From positions 62,001 through 126,000 of the forward strand of contig JANQQF010000011.1 of the NCBI GenBank assembly GCA_028285035.1: a stretch of DNA of 64,000 nucleotides, in the 5' to 3' direction. The notes under the pieces were generated by a model. It did not search any database and had not been told where the DNA came from. It saw only the letters and a list, made by a program, of their open reading frames with translations. This DNA is from Phycisphaerae bacterium. GTDB lineage: Bacteria; Chloroflexota; Anaerolineae; 4572-78; J111. The translations under genes were made by a program, and so were the position numbers. Each line of letters begins with the position of its first letter. The first letter of the stretch is position 1. Shown here in pieces: positions 1 to 9,272 of the stretch.

Positions 1-2
1 CG

Positions 3-1064
3 GTGATCAAAGATGAACGCATTTACGCCCGGGGCGCTTCAGATGACAAGGGCGGAATGCTCATCCCGATTTTGGCAATTGAAGCCCTGTTACGGAGTGA
101 GGGCACCCTGCCAGTCAATATCAAATTCTTTTTGGAAGGGCAGGAGGAAATCGGTAGCCCTGATATTCCTGAGTTTCTACCCGTCCATCGCGACCGCTTT
201 GCTTGTGATTTGGTGGTCAGTGCCGATGGGATGATGTGGAGTGAGACGGAGGCGAACATTGTGCTGGGGCTGAAAGGGATGTGCTCGCTCCAGATTGATG
301 TCATCGGAGCCAAAAGTGATGTGCATTCGGGGCTACACGGGGGTGTTTTCCAAAATCCGATTCACGCCCTGACTCGGATCATCGACTCGATGCGCGACAC
401 CGATGGATTAATCATGGTCGATGGCTTTTACGACAAAGTGGTTCCTCTATCCGAGGAGGATCGCGCTCAAATTGCTGAGGTGCCGTATGATGAGGCCGTT
501 TACAAGGCTGATTTGGGCGTGACTGAGCTGTACGGCGAGCCAGGCTACACCAGTCGCGAGCGAAATTGGGCCAGACCTACCCTCGAAGTAAACGGCATTT
601 GGGGCGGCTTTCAGGGCGAAGGCACGAAGACCGTCATCCCCAGCGAGGCCCACGCCAAGATCACCTGCCGCCTAGTCGCCAATCAGAAACCTGCTGAGAT
701 TGTTGAGTTAATCAAAGCCCACGTGGCAAAAAACACTCCAACTGGGGTAACAGTCAATATCAAACCTCTATCCAATGGGGGCGATCCTTATTTGATACCC
801 ACGGATCATCCGGGCAATGCGGCAGCACGAGTCGTGCTCGAAAAACTATATGGCCATCCACCCTATCACATTCGCATCGGCGGTGGCATCCCCGTTTGCC
901 CGATGTTTGTCCAGCAACTCGGGGCCTACACCGTCAACTTCGCCTTTGGTCTGGGCGACGAAAATTGGCACGCCCCCAATGAGTATTTCCGCTTAAGCAG
1001 CTTCCGTCGCGCCCAAACGGCCTACTGTATGTTGTTGCATCAGTTGGCCGAGGATTTTGTTTAG
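3..1064 (+). CDS. M20 family metallopeptidase (dipeptidase-like), 5' end outside window
   Basis: Zinc-dependent M20 peptidase of the CPG2/DUG1 dipeptidase type, probably cytoplasmic. The reading frame is already open at the window edge; the first GTG is almost certainly an internal Val, so the N-terminus with the HxD zinc motif is missing. Visible family motifs are the ASDDKG zinc-ligand segment at the start, EGQEEIGS with the catalytic and ligand glutamates, SADG, and the C-terminal DENWHAPNE containing the last histidine ligand. The dimerisation domain lies between them. It precedes hyuAB, so it may cleave amide products in the same catabolic route; that is inference. Stop codon is TAG. Confidence 0.9.
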   Translation: MIKDERIYARGASDDKGGMLIPILAIEALLRSEGTLPVNIKFFLEGQEEIGSPDIPEFLPVHRDRFACDLVVSADGMMWSETEANIVLGLKGMCSLQIDVIGAKSDVHSGLHGGVFQNPIHALTRIIDSMRDTDGLIMVDGFYDKVVPLSEEDRAQIAEVPYDEAVYKADLGVTELYGEPGYTSRERNWARPTLEVNGIWGGFQGEGTKTVIPSEAHAKITCRLVANQKPAEIVELIKAHVAKNTPTGVTVNIKPLSNGGDPYLIPTDHPGNAAARVVLEKLYGHPPYHIRIGGGIPVCPMFVQQLGAYTVNFAFGLGDENWHAPNEYFRLSSFRRAQTAYCMLLHQLAEDFV

Positions 1065-1067
1065 AGT

Positions 1068-1174
1068 AAAGGAGTCCAAAGTGTACGCCTAAAGCTCTTT
1101 TGGGTCGGACTTCTTTAACTGATAGCCAACCGAGTTTGATTACTAGATGTCGCATCGAAACCTTGTTTCGGTGC
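1068..1174. repeat. Hairpin array upstream of the inserted methyltransferase
   Basis: Three short inverted repeats in a row. The first pairs aaaggagtcc (1068-1077) with ggacttcttt near 1107-1116. The second is a degenerate tagccaa...ttgatta around 1123-1142. The third is gcatcgaaac (1152-1161) with gtttcggtgc (1165-1174). All three have sequence-related copies downstream of the gene, between 1885 and 1996, so the methyltransferase is framed by related palindromic units. Confidence 0.6.
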
Positions 1175-1213
1175 AGGTAAAATGTAGGTGTAAGCCATGA
1201 GAAAAATAGACAA

Positions 1214-1882
1214 ATGAGCTATGCTCCAGCCCAGTATTGGAATCGGTATTTTAGCAAACTTCATCAATCGGATCAGGATTTAGATTGGGGGACGCAATGG
1301 ATTGAGAACTTTCTTGAACCACTACACCGCGCTAATTGTCAAACTATTCTTGACTTGGGTTGTGGTACGGGTAATGAAGTTTTCAGCCTGACTCGCAAGG
1401 GATTTGATGTAATAGGTGTTGATTATTCGAAAGTGGGAGTCCGACATGCCTTGACAAAAACAGGATCAAAAGCTGCCTTTGTTGTAGCAGATATGGCGCA
1501 ACCATTACCGTTTCTTACGGCTAAGTTTGATGCGGTGATGTCAAATGTAGCAGCCCATATGTTTTCTGATAAGGTTACACGTGGAATTTTTAGGGAAATC
1601 AAGCGGATATTACAACCTAATGGGTTATTTCTCTTTCACCTGAATGCCATCGAAGATCGCCCTTTTCGAACGAGACGAAAGTCAGAGGTCCAAGAACTTG
1701 AGCCGAACTACATTTTAGAAGGCGATGGACAAACCATGCACTTTTTTTCCGTAGACTATTTACAGGAATTGCTAGTTGGATGGGGAGACGTGGAGTTAGA
1801 ATTAGTCGAAATTCCGGCGGATTTAACTAAGGGGTATTTACCAAAATGGGTTTGGCGAGGAATCGTGCATTGTCAGAAATGA
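1214..1882 (+). CDS. Class I SAM-dependent methyltransferase
   Basis: 222-residue Rossmann-fold methyltransferase, probably cytoplasmic; substrate unknown. The SAM-binding motif I (ILDLGCGTGNEV) lies near residue 45, followed by the acidic GVDYS end of strand 2 and a VVADMAQPLPF motif typical of Methyltransf_11/25 proteins. The motif region of strand 4 reads FDAVMSNVAAHMF. The ribosome-binding site is weak. The gene separates the M20 peptidase from hyuA, reads AT-richer than both neighbours, and is bracketed by two sets of related hairpins. This suggests it was inserted into a catabolic operon. It does not look like part of the hydantoin pathway. Confidence 0.85.
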   Translation: MSYAPAQYWNRYFSKLHQSDQDLDWGTQWIENFLEPLHRANCQTILDLGCGTGNEVFSLTRKGFDVIGVDYSKVGVRHALTKTGSKAAFVVADMAQPLPFLTAKFDAVMSNVAAHMFSDKVTRGIFREIKRILQPNGLFLFHLNAIEDRPFRTRRKSEVQELEPNYILEGDGQTMHFFSVDYLQELLVGWGDVELELVEIPADLTKGYLPKWVWRGIVHCQK

Positions 1883-1884
1883 AT

Positions 1885-1996
1885 TAGCCAAACTCAATTT
1901 GGCTATTGAATTCCGCATCGAAACGGAGTTTCGATGCGAGAGAAAGTTAGTAACAAATATAAAAAAAGGAGTCCAAAGTGCACTTTGGACTCCTTT
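1885..1996. repeat. Downstream hairpin array ending in a perfect 32-bp palindrome
   Basis: Three stems follow the methyltransferase stop codon: tagccaaa/tttggcta (1885-1892 with 1898-1905); cgcatcgaaac/gtttcgatgcg (1914-1924 with 1928-1938); and a perfect 32-bp palindrome at 1965-1996 centred between 1980 and 1981. The left half of the palindrome, aaaggagtccaaagtg, also occurs at 1068-1083. The first stem could terminate the methyltransferase transcript. The palindrome lies just upstream of the hyuA ribosome-binding site and could be an operator or a terminator; there is no U-run after it. Confidence 0.75.
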
Positions 1997-2038
1997 GAAG
2001 ACTACTAAACACTATCTATGTTCAAAGGAGAAAGATAC

Positions 2039-4093
2039 ATGCCAGGAAAACGATTGGCCATCGATGTGGGTGGCACCTTTATCGACATGGTGCTCCTCGA
2101 TGAGGCGACGGGGGCGGTCTCGACCGAGAAAGAGCCGTCCGTCATCGGGGCGGGCACGGATAACATCTTCCGGGGCGTTGAGCGTCTGGGGGTGAATGTC
2201 AACGACTTGGAAATGATCATCCACGGCTCGACCGTGGTTATCAACACCATCCTACAGGAGCGCGGGGCCAACATTGGAGTGATCACCACGCAAGGGTTCC
2301 GTGACGTGCTACAACTGGGGCGCGGGAGTCGGCCCGAGGTGTACAATCTGCTCTACAAGCCGCAAAAGCCGCTGGTGCCACGCTATCTGCGCTTTGATGT
2401 GCCAGAACGGATGGGGCACAAAGGGGAAATTGTCACCCCGCTTGATGAGGCCGCTACGGTCGAGGTCATCCAAAAGTTGAAAGACCGCAAGGTTGACGGG
2501 ATTGCGGTTTGCTTTTTGCACTCCTACTCCAACCCAATTCACGAGCAGCGCGTTCGGGAATTAATCAACGAACATTACCCTGAAGCCCACGTCTCGATCT
2601 CGTCTGATATCACCGGCGAGTGGCGTGAATTTGAACGGACCTCCACGGTGGCGATGAACACCTATGTGATGCCTCGGATGTCAGCCTATGTCGGCGATTT
2701 GGAAGACCGCCTCAACGAAACAGGCTTTGGTGGGGTACTGAATATCATTCAATCAACAGGTGGAATGGTCGCGGCAGAGGAAGCGCGACGCTTGCCCATT
2801 CGTACGCTGGAGTCTGGCCCGGCGGGCGGGATTATGGGGGCAGTGGCCCTGGGCGAGAAGATCGGCCAGCCTAATCTAATCGCCTCCGATGTTGGTGGTA
2901 CCAGCTTTGATGTTGGCCTCGTCCTCGATGGCAAGCCCTCTGAAAAATCCCAAACTTACGTGAACAAACGACCTGTACTCCAGCCGACCGTCGATATCAT
3001 CTCCGTTGGAGCAGGTGGTGGAAGTATCGCCTGGATTGATGACTCCGGCGCGTTTCGGGTTGGCCCGCAGAGTGCGGAGGCGGACCCTGGCCCTGTCTGT
3101 TACGGCAAAGGCGGCACCGAACCCACCGTGACCGATGCCCATTTGATGCTCGGTCGCATCAACCCCAACAATTTCCTAGGGCAACGGATGACAATGGATG
3201 TTGAAGGGGCGAAAAAGGCCATTACCGAGAAGATTGCCGAGCCGTTGGGACTCACCTTGGAGCAAGCGGCCCATGGGATTACCCGCTTGGCCGACATCAG
3301 TATGATCAACGCCATTCGCCACGTGACCGTTGAGCGCGGCCACGATCCCCGTGACTTTGCCCTGCTCTGTTACGGTGGTGGTGGTGGCTTGTTTGCAGCA
3401 CCTTTGGCTGAGGAGTTGCAGATCAAACAGACGATTATTCCGATTAACCCAGCGGTCTTCTCTGCCTGGGGTATTCTTAACTCCGATTATCGTGAGGATG
3501 CGGTCGTTACATCGGTTGAGGATATGGTCGATATGACGGTGGAAGGCTTGCTTGAACGCTTTGAAACGCTCTCGCAAAGCTGTTTGGCGAAGATGGGGGC
3601 GGGTGGGCTGTCCACTGAGGCGGCAACTCTGGAGCGATTCGCTGATCTCCGCTACGACGGGCAGGAGCATACGGTGACGGTGCCATTGCCCACAGATAAA
3701 GAGCTCAAGGAACACGGTTTACAGATGCTGATCAGCCGCTTTGATGAATATCACGAGCGAGCCTACGCCCACGCCCTGCCTGGAGCCCCAACCCAGTTGG
3801 TCAATATTCGGGTTACGGCCACAGTGGAGGCCAGCAAACCGACTTTTACAGAAGTAGCTGCTGGCTCTGGTGATGGGAGTGCAGCGCGGAAGGATACGCG
3901 CCAGGTGTATTTCGCAGAGACGGGATATACCGATTGTGCCATTTATGATCGCAGCAATCTGGGGGCTGGGGATAAATTCGCCGGGCCCGCGATTATCGAA
4001 GAGTGGAATTCAACCATTATTATGCAACCCAATCAAACGCTTGAGGTTGATGCCTATGGCAACTTAATTATCAATACCGGAGGTGCAGCATGA
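2039..4093 (+). CDS. hyuA: Hydantoinase/oxoprolinase family protein, subunit A
   Basis: 684-residue ATP-dependent N-methylhydantoinase/5-oxoprolinase/acetone-carboxylase-like A subunit. The N-terminal domain opens with RLAIDVGGTFIDM, the phosphate-binding motif of the actin-like HyuA N domain. The central hydantoinase_A domain has a second ASDVGGTSFDVG motif near residue 290 and GAGGGSIAW. I chose the ATG at 2039 because AAAGGAG (2024-2030) sits about 8 nt upstream; the ATG at 2018 precedes that site. The gene overlaps hyuB by 4 bp, so the two are translationally coupled subunits. The cleaved cyclic amide cannot be told from sequence. Confidence 0.95.
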   Translation: MPGKRLAIDVGGTFIDMVLLDEATGAVSTEKEPSVIGAGTDNIFRGVERLGVNVNDLEMIIHGSTVVINTILQERGANIGVITTQGFRDVLQLGRGSRPEVYNLLYKPQKPLVPRYLRFDVPERMGHKGEIVTPLDEAATVEVIQKLKDRKVDGIAVCFLHSYSNPIHEQRVRELINEHYPEAHVSISSDITGEWREFERTSTVAMNTYVMPRMSAYVGDLEDRLNETGFGGVLNIIQSTGGMVAAEEARRLPIRTLESGPAGGIMGAVALGEKIGQPNLIASDVGGTSFDVGLVLDGKPSEKSQTYVNKRPVLQPTVDIISVGAGGGSIAWIDDSGAFRVGPQSAEADPGPVCYGKGGTEPTVTDAHLMLGRINPNNFLGQRMTMDVEGAKKAITEKIAEPLGLTLEQAAHGITRLADISMINAIRHVTVERGHDPRDFALLCYGGGGGLFAAPLAEELQIKQTIIPINPAVFSAWGILNSDYREDAVVTSVEDMVDMTVEGLLERFETLSQSCLAKMGAGGLSTEAATLERFADLRYDGQEHTVTVPLPTDKELKEHGLQMLISRFDEYHERAYAHALPGAPTQLVNIRVTATVEASKPTFTEVAAGSGDGSAARKDTRQVYFAETGYTDCAIYDRSNLGAGDKFAGPAIIEEWNSTIIMQPNQTLEVDAYGNLIINTGGAA

Positions 4094-5853
4094 CAACAAA
4101 TGGCAAAATCGATCCGATTACCACCCAAGTGATCCGTAGCTCGCTCGTCGCGGCAGCAGAAGAGATGCGGATTGCCTTGGTGCAAACCTCTTTCAACCCT
4201 CTGATTTATGAGATTCAGGACTTCGCTGTGGCGCTGCTTAATACCAATGGCGATATGATGGCGCAAGGCATTTCCTTGCCTTTATTCCTGCCGTGTTTGT
4301 CCTACACCATTCGTAATGGTGTGAAGAAGTTTGGCGTCGACGGCTTTAAGCCAGGAGACATCATTATTGCCAATGATCCTTACAGCACCGGCACCCATAT
4401 CTCCGATACCTCAATTTACATCCCCATCTTTTATGATGGCCAGCTACAGGGCTTTTCGGCCAATACCGCTCACTGGGCCGATATCGGCGGAAAGGTGCCG
4501 GGTGGCTGGTGTCCCGACTCCATTGACGTGTTGCAGGAAGGGATGCTTTTCCCGCACCTCAAGCTACACGATGATGGGGTGGAAAATGTCGCCTTAATGG
4601 ATTACATCATGTCCAACAACCGTTTCCCCGATGTGGTGCGGGGTGATTTAGGGGCGCAGATTGCGGCTTGTAAGACTGGGGTTAATCGCTACATTGCCAC
4701 CTGTGATAAATACGGGGCCGATGCGGTGCGTGAGGCGATGGATGTTGTCTTTGATCAATCGGAAGATCATATGCGCCGAATCATCAAAGATATTCCCAAT
4801 GGCGAGTGGTCTGCTGAGTCGTACATGGATCATGACGGTGTTGAGAAGGACAAGCGTCGTTTGATTAAGGTGACAGTCAAGGTTGAGGATGATGAGGTCA
4901 CGGTTGATTTTGCAGGCAGTAGTGATACCACAGCAGGCCCCGTTAACATCCCCTTGACTGGGGCTAGAGCAGCCGTGGAAATTGCCTTCAAATCGGCTAC
5001 CCTCCCCCATGAACCTTCTAATGAAGGGCATAGCCGCCCCCTGAAAGTAGTGGCCCCAGAAAACTCGATTGTCAACCCTTCCTGGCCTGCCCCGTGTGAC
5101 TCCTACGGTTACGCGGCCTTGTACATCATCGATTTGGTCAGCGAAGCCCTCTCCAATGCGGTGCCAGATCGCTGTCCGGCGGGTGAGTATATGCTCTTTG
5201 GCACCTTTATGTTCCGGGTCGATCCTCGGCTCGGTAAGCCTTTCATTGCTATTGACCCGGTTGATGGTGGCGGTGGAGCTCTGCCTTTTGATGACGGGGC
5301 CGATGCCTTGATTTTCCATGGCGATGGCGATGTACCGAACTTACCCGCCGAGGTGTGCGAGAATCGTTGGCCGGTTCGGTTAGAGCGATATGAATTGCAT
5401 GACGCTGAATATGGTATTGGTAAATATCGTGGTGGAATGGGAGTCATCCGGGATTACAGTTTCCTGGAAGACAACATCCTGATCCAGATTGCTAATGAAC
5501 AAACCATCTCTAAACCCCACGGTCTGCACGGGGGGCACGAAGGCGGTATCAATCGGCTATATGTGCGACCAGGCACGGATAAAGAGGAAACCCTGACCGA
5601 GCGAGCCTCATTCTTTGGCCCCTTTAATAAAGGCGAGTTGATTAGCTGTCGCTCTGGTGGCGGTGGTGGCTACGGTGATCCGCTTGAACGTGATCCCCAG
5701 AGGGTGCAGGATGAGGTGCTCAATGAGTTGCTGACGGTTGAGCAGGCCAAATCCTACTATGGGGTTATTCTCGGTGCGGATAGTCAAGGTGATCCGATTG
5801 TGGATGAAGCCGCGACTGAGACGCAGCGGGCGAGTATGCGGAACGGGGCGTAG
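4090..5853 (+). CDS. hyuB: Hydantoinase/oxoprolinase family protein, subunit B
   Basis: 587-residue HyuB subunit, the partner of HyuA in ATP-dependent hydantoin, 5-oxoproline or related cyclic amide hydrolysis. Diagnostic stretches are the N-terminal DPITTQVIRSSLVAAAEEM, the DFAVALLNTNGDMMAQG block, NDPYSTGTHISD, and the glycine-rich C-terminal SGGGGGYGDPLERDP near residue 540. The start codon overlaps the hyuA stop as ATGA and has GGAGGT just upstream. Length is normal for the family. An inverted repeat follows the TAG stop, before the EthD-like gene. Confidence 0.95.
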   Translation: MTTNGKIDPITTQVIRSSLVAAAEEMRIALVQTSFNPLIYEIQDFAVALLNTNGDMMAQGISLPLFLPCLSYTIRNGVKKFGVDGFKPGDIIIANDPYSTGTHISDTSIYIPIFYDGQLQGFSANTAHWADIGGKVPGGWCPDSIDVLQEGMLFPHLKLHDDGVENVALMDYIMSNNRFPDVVRGDLGAQIAACKTGVNRYIATCDKYGADAVREAMDVVFDQSEDHMRRIIKDIPNGEWSAESYMDHDGVEKDKRRLIKVTVKVEDDEVTVDFAGSSDTTAGPVNIPLTGARAAVEIAFKSATLPHEPSNEGHSRPLKVVAPENSIVNPSWPAPCDSYGYAALYIIDLVSEALSNAVPDRCPAGEYMLFGTFMFRVDPRLGKPFIAIDPVDGGGGALPFDDGADALIFHGDGDVPNLPAEVCENRWPVRLERYELHDAEYGIGKYRGGMGVIRDYSFLEDNILIQIANEQTISKPHGLHGGHEGGINRLYVRPGTDKEETLTERASFFGPFNKGELISCRSGGGGGYGDPLERDPQRVQDEVLNELLTVEQAKSYYGVILGADSQGDPIVDEAATETQRASMRNGA

Positions 5854-5884
5854 CTGTTTCGATAAATCAAAAACTTAACTTATA

Positions 5885-5943
5885 TAGCCGAGATTTTCCA
5901 ATCTCGAGAATGTCCGTTCTGCGAGATTGGAAAATCTCGGCTA
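5885..5943. repeat. Perfect 22-bp inverted repeat
   Basis: Left arm 5885-5906 (begins tagccgagattttcc) is the exact reverse complement of 5922-5943, with a 15-nt loop. It lies between hyuB and the EthD-like gene. It has no U-tract, so it resembles a dispersed palindromic repeat more than a classical terminator, although it could stall transcription or protect the hyuAB mRNA 3' end. Confidence 0.8.
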
Positions 5944-5970
5944 CGATTATTTTCCTGTAGGAGCAAAATT

Positions 5971-6291
5971 TTGATCAAACTGACTGTGATTTACAATCTT
6001 CCCCCCGATGCCGACCACGAGGAATTTCTTCGTTGGCGAACAACAGAGCACCAAGCCTCAAATATGTCGGTCCCTGGGGTCATTAAAAGTGATTTCTATG
6101 TGATCAAGGAAGGCTGGCCTGATAAAGAGACGAAGTATCGCTACATGACCGAGGCGTACTTCCCAGATATGGAAACCTTTCGCGCCTCTTTTTTTGACTC
6201 GGATTATCAAGTTAAGCTCAAAGAATCTCTCAATAAAGTTGCGGAACCGCTCTTTTTTATCTCAGAGGAAGTGATTAGCCAGAGTAATTGA
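5971..6291 (+). CDS. EthD-like dimeric alpha-beta barrel protein
   Basis: 106-residue ferredoxin-like dimeric alpha-beta barrel protein. It shows the EthD pattern: an N-terminal strand IKLTVIYNLP, then DHEEFLRWRTTEHQ with the conserved histidine, and an EAYFPDMETFRASF helix. Such proteins accompany degradation enzymes; few have an established reaction. Translation probably starts at TTG 5971, with TAGGAG at 5958-5963 upstream. It is on the same strand as hyuAB, about 120 bp behind, so co-transcription across the inverted repeat is possible. Confidence 0.8.
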   Translation: MIKLTVIYNLPPDADHEEFLRWRTTEHQASNMSVPGVIKSDFYVIKEGWPDKETKYRYMTEAYFPDMETFRASFFDSDYQVKLKESLNKVAEPLFFISEEVISQSN

Positions 6292-6371
6292 ATTTGCTGA
6301 ATAGAATCAAGTATCCTTTTTCCTTCATATGGCATAAACGTCTTCCAGATAGAATCGTCTAGATAAACTGT

Positions 6372-7064
6372 CTACCACTCAATCGCCTGACCATCGCGGA
6401 AGAAGCCATTGGTGGGTCCACCCTTGGGCAAAGTGGCAGCCCAGACGATACCACTAGCCCCATCGGCGATGGGGCGTCCACCAGAGCCGCCCATGTCGGT
6501 GGCGACCCAGCCAGGGCAGACGGCGTTGACGAGGATGCCATCACTGTGGAGTTCAGAGGCGAGCATTCGAGTGAGACCGTTGAGGGCGACCTTGGAGATG
6601 CTATAAGCAGGTGTGCCGCCGCCCATCTCGCCGATGGCACCGGCTCCACTACTGACGTTGACGATGCGAGCGTGCTTGCTTTTTCGGAGAAGGGGTAGAA
6701 AGGCTTGAGTCATTCGCCAGGGACCATAGGTGTTGGTTTCGAGGGCCTCTTGCACCACGCCCAAATCGGCGCTGACCGCTCGTTGCCAGGTGTCGTAATG
6801 AATGGCCGCATTGTTGATAAGGCTGTCGAGACGACCAAATTCTTGACCGACCCACTCGGCTAGGACAGTGATGCTAGCAGGATCGGCGACATCAAGTTGG
6901 GCGGGATGTGAATTCGCGTAGCCAAGGTCAGCAACAGTAGCTTCTGCTTTTTGTAAATCACGGGCAGTCAGGATGACAGTCCAGTCCTGTTCAGCCAACT
7001 GTCGGCTGACTTCTTTACCTAATCCTCGATTAGCCCCGGTCACTAGGGCGATTTGTTGAGACAT
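6372..7064 (-). CDS. Short-chain dehydrogenase/reductase
   Basis: 230-residue classical SDR, NAD(P)-dependent and probably cytosolic. It has the TGANRGLG nucleotide-binding motif at residues 9-16, an NNAA motif, the catalytic serine in VSSGAG and the YSISK active-site Tyr/Lys. An NxVCPGWV segment follows the active site. I place the start at 7064, where GGAGG lies 6 nt upstream; the ATG at 7076 overlaps that site. It resembles carbonyl-reductase-type SDRs; the substrate is unknown. It is convergent with the EthD-like gene. Stop codon is TAG. Confidence 0.92.
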   Translation of the reverse strand: MSQQIALVTGANRGLGKEVSRQLAEQDWTVILTARDLQKAEATVADLGYANSHPAQLDVADPASITVLAEWVGQEFGRLDSLINNAAIHYDTWQRAVSADLGVVQEALETNTYGPWRMTQAFLPLLRKSKHARIVNVSSGAGAIGEMGGGTPAYSISKVALNGLTRMLASELHSDGILVNAVCPGWVATDMGGSGGRPIADGASGIVWAATLPKGGPTNGFFRDGQAIEW

Positions 7065-7166
7065 AATAACCTCCATACTGTTACTTTTATAAGATCAGCA
7101 GCAAATTACACGAATTAACACGAAAAATTCGCTACACTTAAGGGGCTACTTTAAAAAAACTGCTAA

Positions 7167-7556
7167 TCATATCGTGATTTCAATATGATTTCCATCTGGG
7201 TCTAGTACCACACTTTCGTAATACCCATCGCCAGTACGGCGGGGGCCGTCCATAATGGGATAGCCATCAGTGCGTAGTCGCTCGGTCAGAACATTAACTG
7301 CGGTTTCCGAGCCGACTGATATGGCCATATGAATGTACCCAGTGAACTGGGTTTGTGGATCGTTGAGGCTGTTGGGGATGGTTGGTTTGTGCATCAGCTC
7401 CAAGCGTGCGCCAGAGGAAAATGAGAGAAAGTAGGACTCAAATTGCTTTTTCGGATTGACATATTTCTCCCCAGTTGTGGCGTCAAAATATGTTTCATAA
7501 AAGTGCTTGAGATCTTCAAGGTTTTTGGTCCAGATGGCGATGTGCTCGATTTTCAT
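7167..7556 (-). CDS. VOC (glyoxalase/bleomycin-resistance fold) protein
   Basis: 129-residue protein with two beta-alpha-beta-beta-beta modules: KIEHIAIWTKNLEDLKHFYE at the start and a FTGYIHMAISV repeat in the second half. It ends with VVLDPDGNHIEITI, where the terminal glutamate is the usual metal ligand of this superfamily. Likely metal-binding and cytoplasmic; the reaction is unassigned. It sits between an SDR and an MFS transporter on the same strand, with gaps of about 100 bp that show only weak ribosome-binding sites. Confidence 0.9.
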   Translation of the reverse strand: MKIEHIAIWTKNLEDLKHFYETYFDATTGEKYVNPKKQFESYFLSFSSGARLELMHKPTIPNSLNDPQTQFTGYIHMAISVGSETAVNVLTERLRTDGYPIMDGPRRTGDGYYESVVLDPDGNHIEITI

Positions 7557-7661
7557 TTGATATCTACTCTTTTTGATATAATGGACAGGATTTACAAGAT
7601 TATCAAGATTGTTTAAAGTCTTTTATCGTGTAAATTCAGACAAGATTTATCTTTCATAGGC

Positions 7662-8978
7662 CTACTCTAAAACAGCACCTGCCGCTGTATCAACGGTTGA
7701 AGCTACAGGTAACCCTTGCGCGGCACAAGCCCCGTCGCGACCAGCATCACCTATGATAATGTCAGCTTCATCTTTGCGGCTACGTAAGGCGAAGATAATC
7801 GGCCACACCAGAATGGTGATCGCCCCGCCAGTGACATAACCCGTGGCTAGATCCTGCATCTGACCAATTTGGGCCAAACCATTCTGTCCTACAACACTCC
7901 CGCCGCTTCCTACGAGTGAGTCGAATGAAACAACTGTCGCCCGTTGCTTGGAGGGAATGATTTGATGCATATAGGCTTGTTTGACTGGTCCCCAGATACC
8001 CATCATCCCCATTGCCAACAGATAGAGCGGCACGGCCACCCAAAACGACGTGACCAGCCCGACCCCGATGATGGCAATGGTTTGAACAATGGCGGCAAAG
8101 AGTAGCATTGTTGTTCTGTAGCCACCGCGATGCATCTCCCATTCAACAATGAGATTCCCACCCATTGTCGACAGCGAAATCAGGGCGGCAATGACTCCGG
8201 CCACCCAAGGGACATCTTGTCCCAGAAGCTCGAGAAAATAAGGTTGCCAAGCATAGAAGCCCCAGGCCATAAAAATGGACTGGACAAAGCCAGCCATAAT
8301 AATCAATCGCATTGATGGATTTTTCCAACCATACATGATACTGGCTTGGGCAATCTTGTTCATCTCAGCCGGAAGTTCGCGAATAGAGACATCGTGAGGG
8401 GTGAAACCCAGATCGTGCATGACAAAATAGGCCACAATGAAAACGATGCCCAATAAAATGGCTCGGATAATGAAGGGGATTGATAGATCGAAGGTGCCCA
8501 AAGCCCCGCCTGCCAACGATCCGACCAGCATTGCCGCGCCAGAAAACAATGAGCTACGAGCAAAAACGTCGTCCAGCTTGCCTGTGAAGTCTGTGTGATT
8601 GAGGGCATCAACGAGCCAAGCTTCCATCGCCCCAGAGTAGAAGGTGTAGCCCAACCCCAAAATAATCGACATCGCCACCAGAAACCACACATTATTTTCG
8701 ATGAACGCTGCCCCGACGTATCCAACCGTACCTAAAAGGAGTACCACCAGACTTAATAGGAACGAGGCCCGCCGCCCTCGAGTATCAGCCAAGACACCGG
8801 TTGGAATTTCAAAGACTGCCATTGCCGCCGTGAACACCGAGTTGACCACAAAAACCTGAGTGAGACTCAGGCCAATTTCGAGCAAGAATAATGTATTCAC
8901 CCCCCAAATAATTGAGGCAGCCAGGGTATACAGGCTAGTTAGGGCGAGATAATTACGGATTATTTTTGAAGCGGTCAT
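7662..8978 (-). CDS. MFS transporter
   Basis: 438-residue inner-membrane protein with about 12 hydrophobic segments. The first cytoplasmic loop has the MFS motif A variant GVLADTRGRRASFLLS near residue 61. The arrangement (an exporter with a long loop around residue 195 and a polar C-terminal tail) fits the drug:H+ antiporter-like MFS families; the substrate cannot be read from sequence. It is the first gene of a leftward group with the VOC and SDR genes. Confidence 0.92.
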   Translation of the reverse strand: MTASKIIRNYLALTSLYTLAASIIWGVNTLFLLEIGLSLTQVFVVNSVFTAAMAVFEIPTGVLADTRGRRASFLLSLVVLLLGTVGYVGAAFIENNVWFLVAMSIILGLGYTFYSGAMEAWLVDALNHTDFTGKLDDVFARSSLFSGAAMLVGSLAGGALGTFDLSIPFIIRAILLGIVFIVAYFVMHDLGFTPHDVSIRELPAEMNKIAQASIMYGWKNPSMRLIIMAGFVQSIFMAWGFYAWQPYFLELLGQDVPWVAGVIAALISLSTMGGNLIVEWEMHRGGYRTTMLLFAAIVQTIAIIGVGLVTSFWVAVPLYLLAMGMMGIWGPVKQAYMHQIIPSKQRATVVSFDSLVGSGGSVVGQNGLAQIGQMQDLATGYVTGGAITILVWPIIFALRSRKDEADIIIGDAGRDGACAAQGLPVASTVDTAAGAVLE

Positions 8979-9272
8979 TGATGAGGGTCCCTTTCTTTAA
9001 ACTGGCAGCAATCGTTTAAGGAGACTATACGCCTTTATTCAGGGAAGGCAAGGTGGCATCTAGGTGTTATGCAAAGGCTTGCTCAGAGTTTTTTGAATAT
9101 TAAGGTTGGGGCAGGATGCTCAGGTAAAACTTGTGCGATAAATAGCTTTTCATAGACTATTAAAGATTGGTTTGAGTGATTTATCTCATAAGTATGTGGA
9201 AAATAGAGATAAGCCACTGGCTAAATCAGTAAAACTCCTTGAAAATTGTGAATTTGAAATGGCGAGAATATT

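Noticed and set aside
1899..2195. Plus-strand 98-residue frame across the hairpin array
   Set aside because: It runs through the palindromes and into hyuA in another frame, with no codon or family support.
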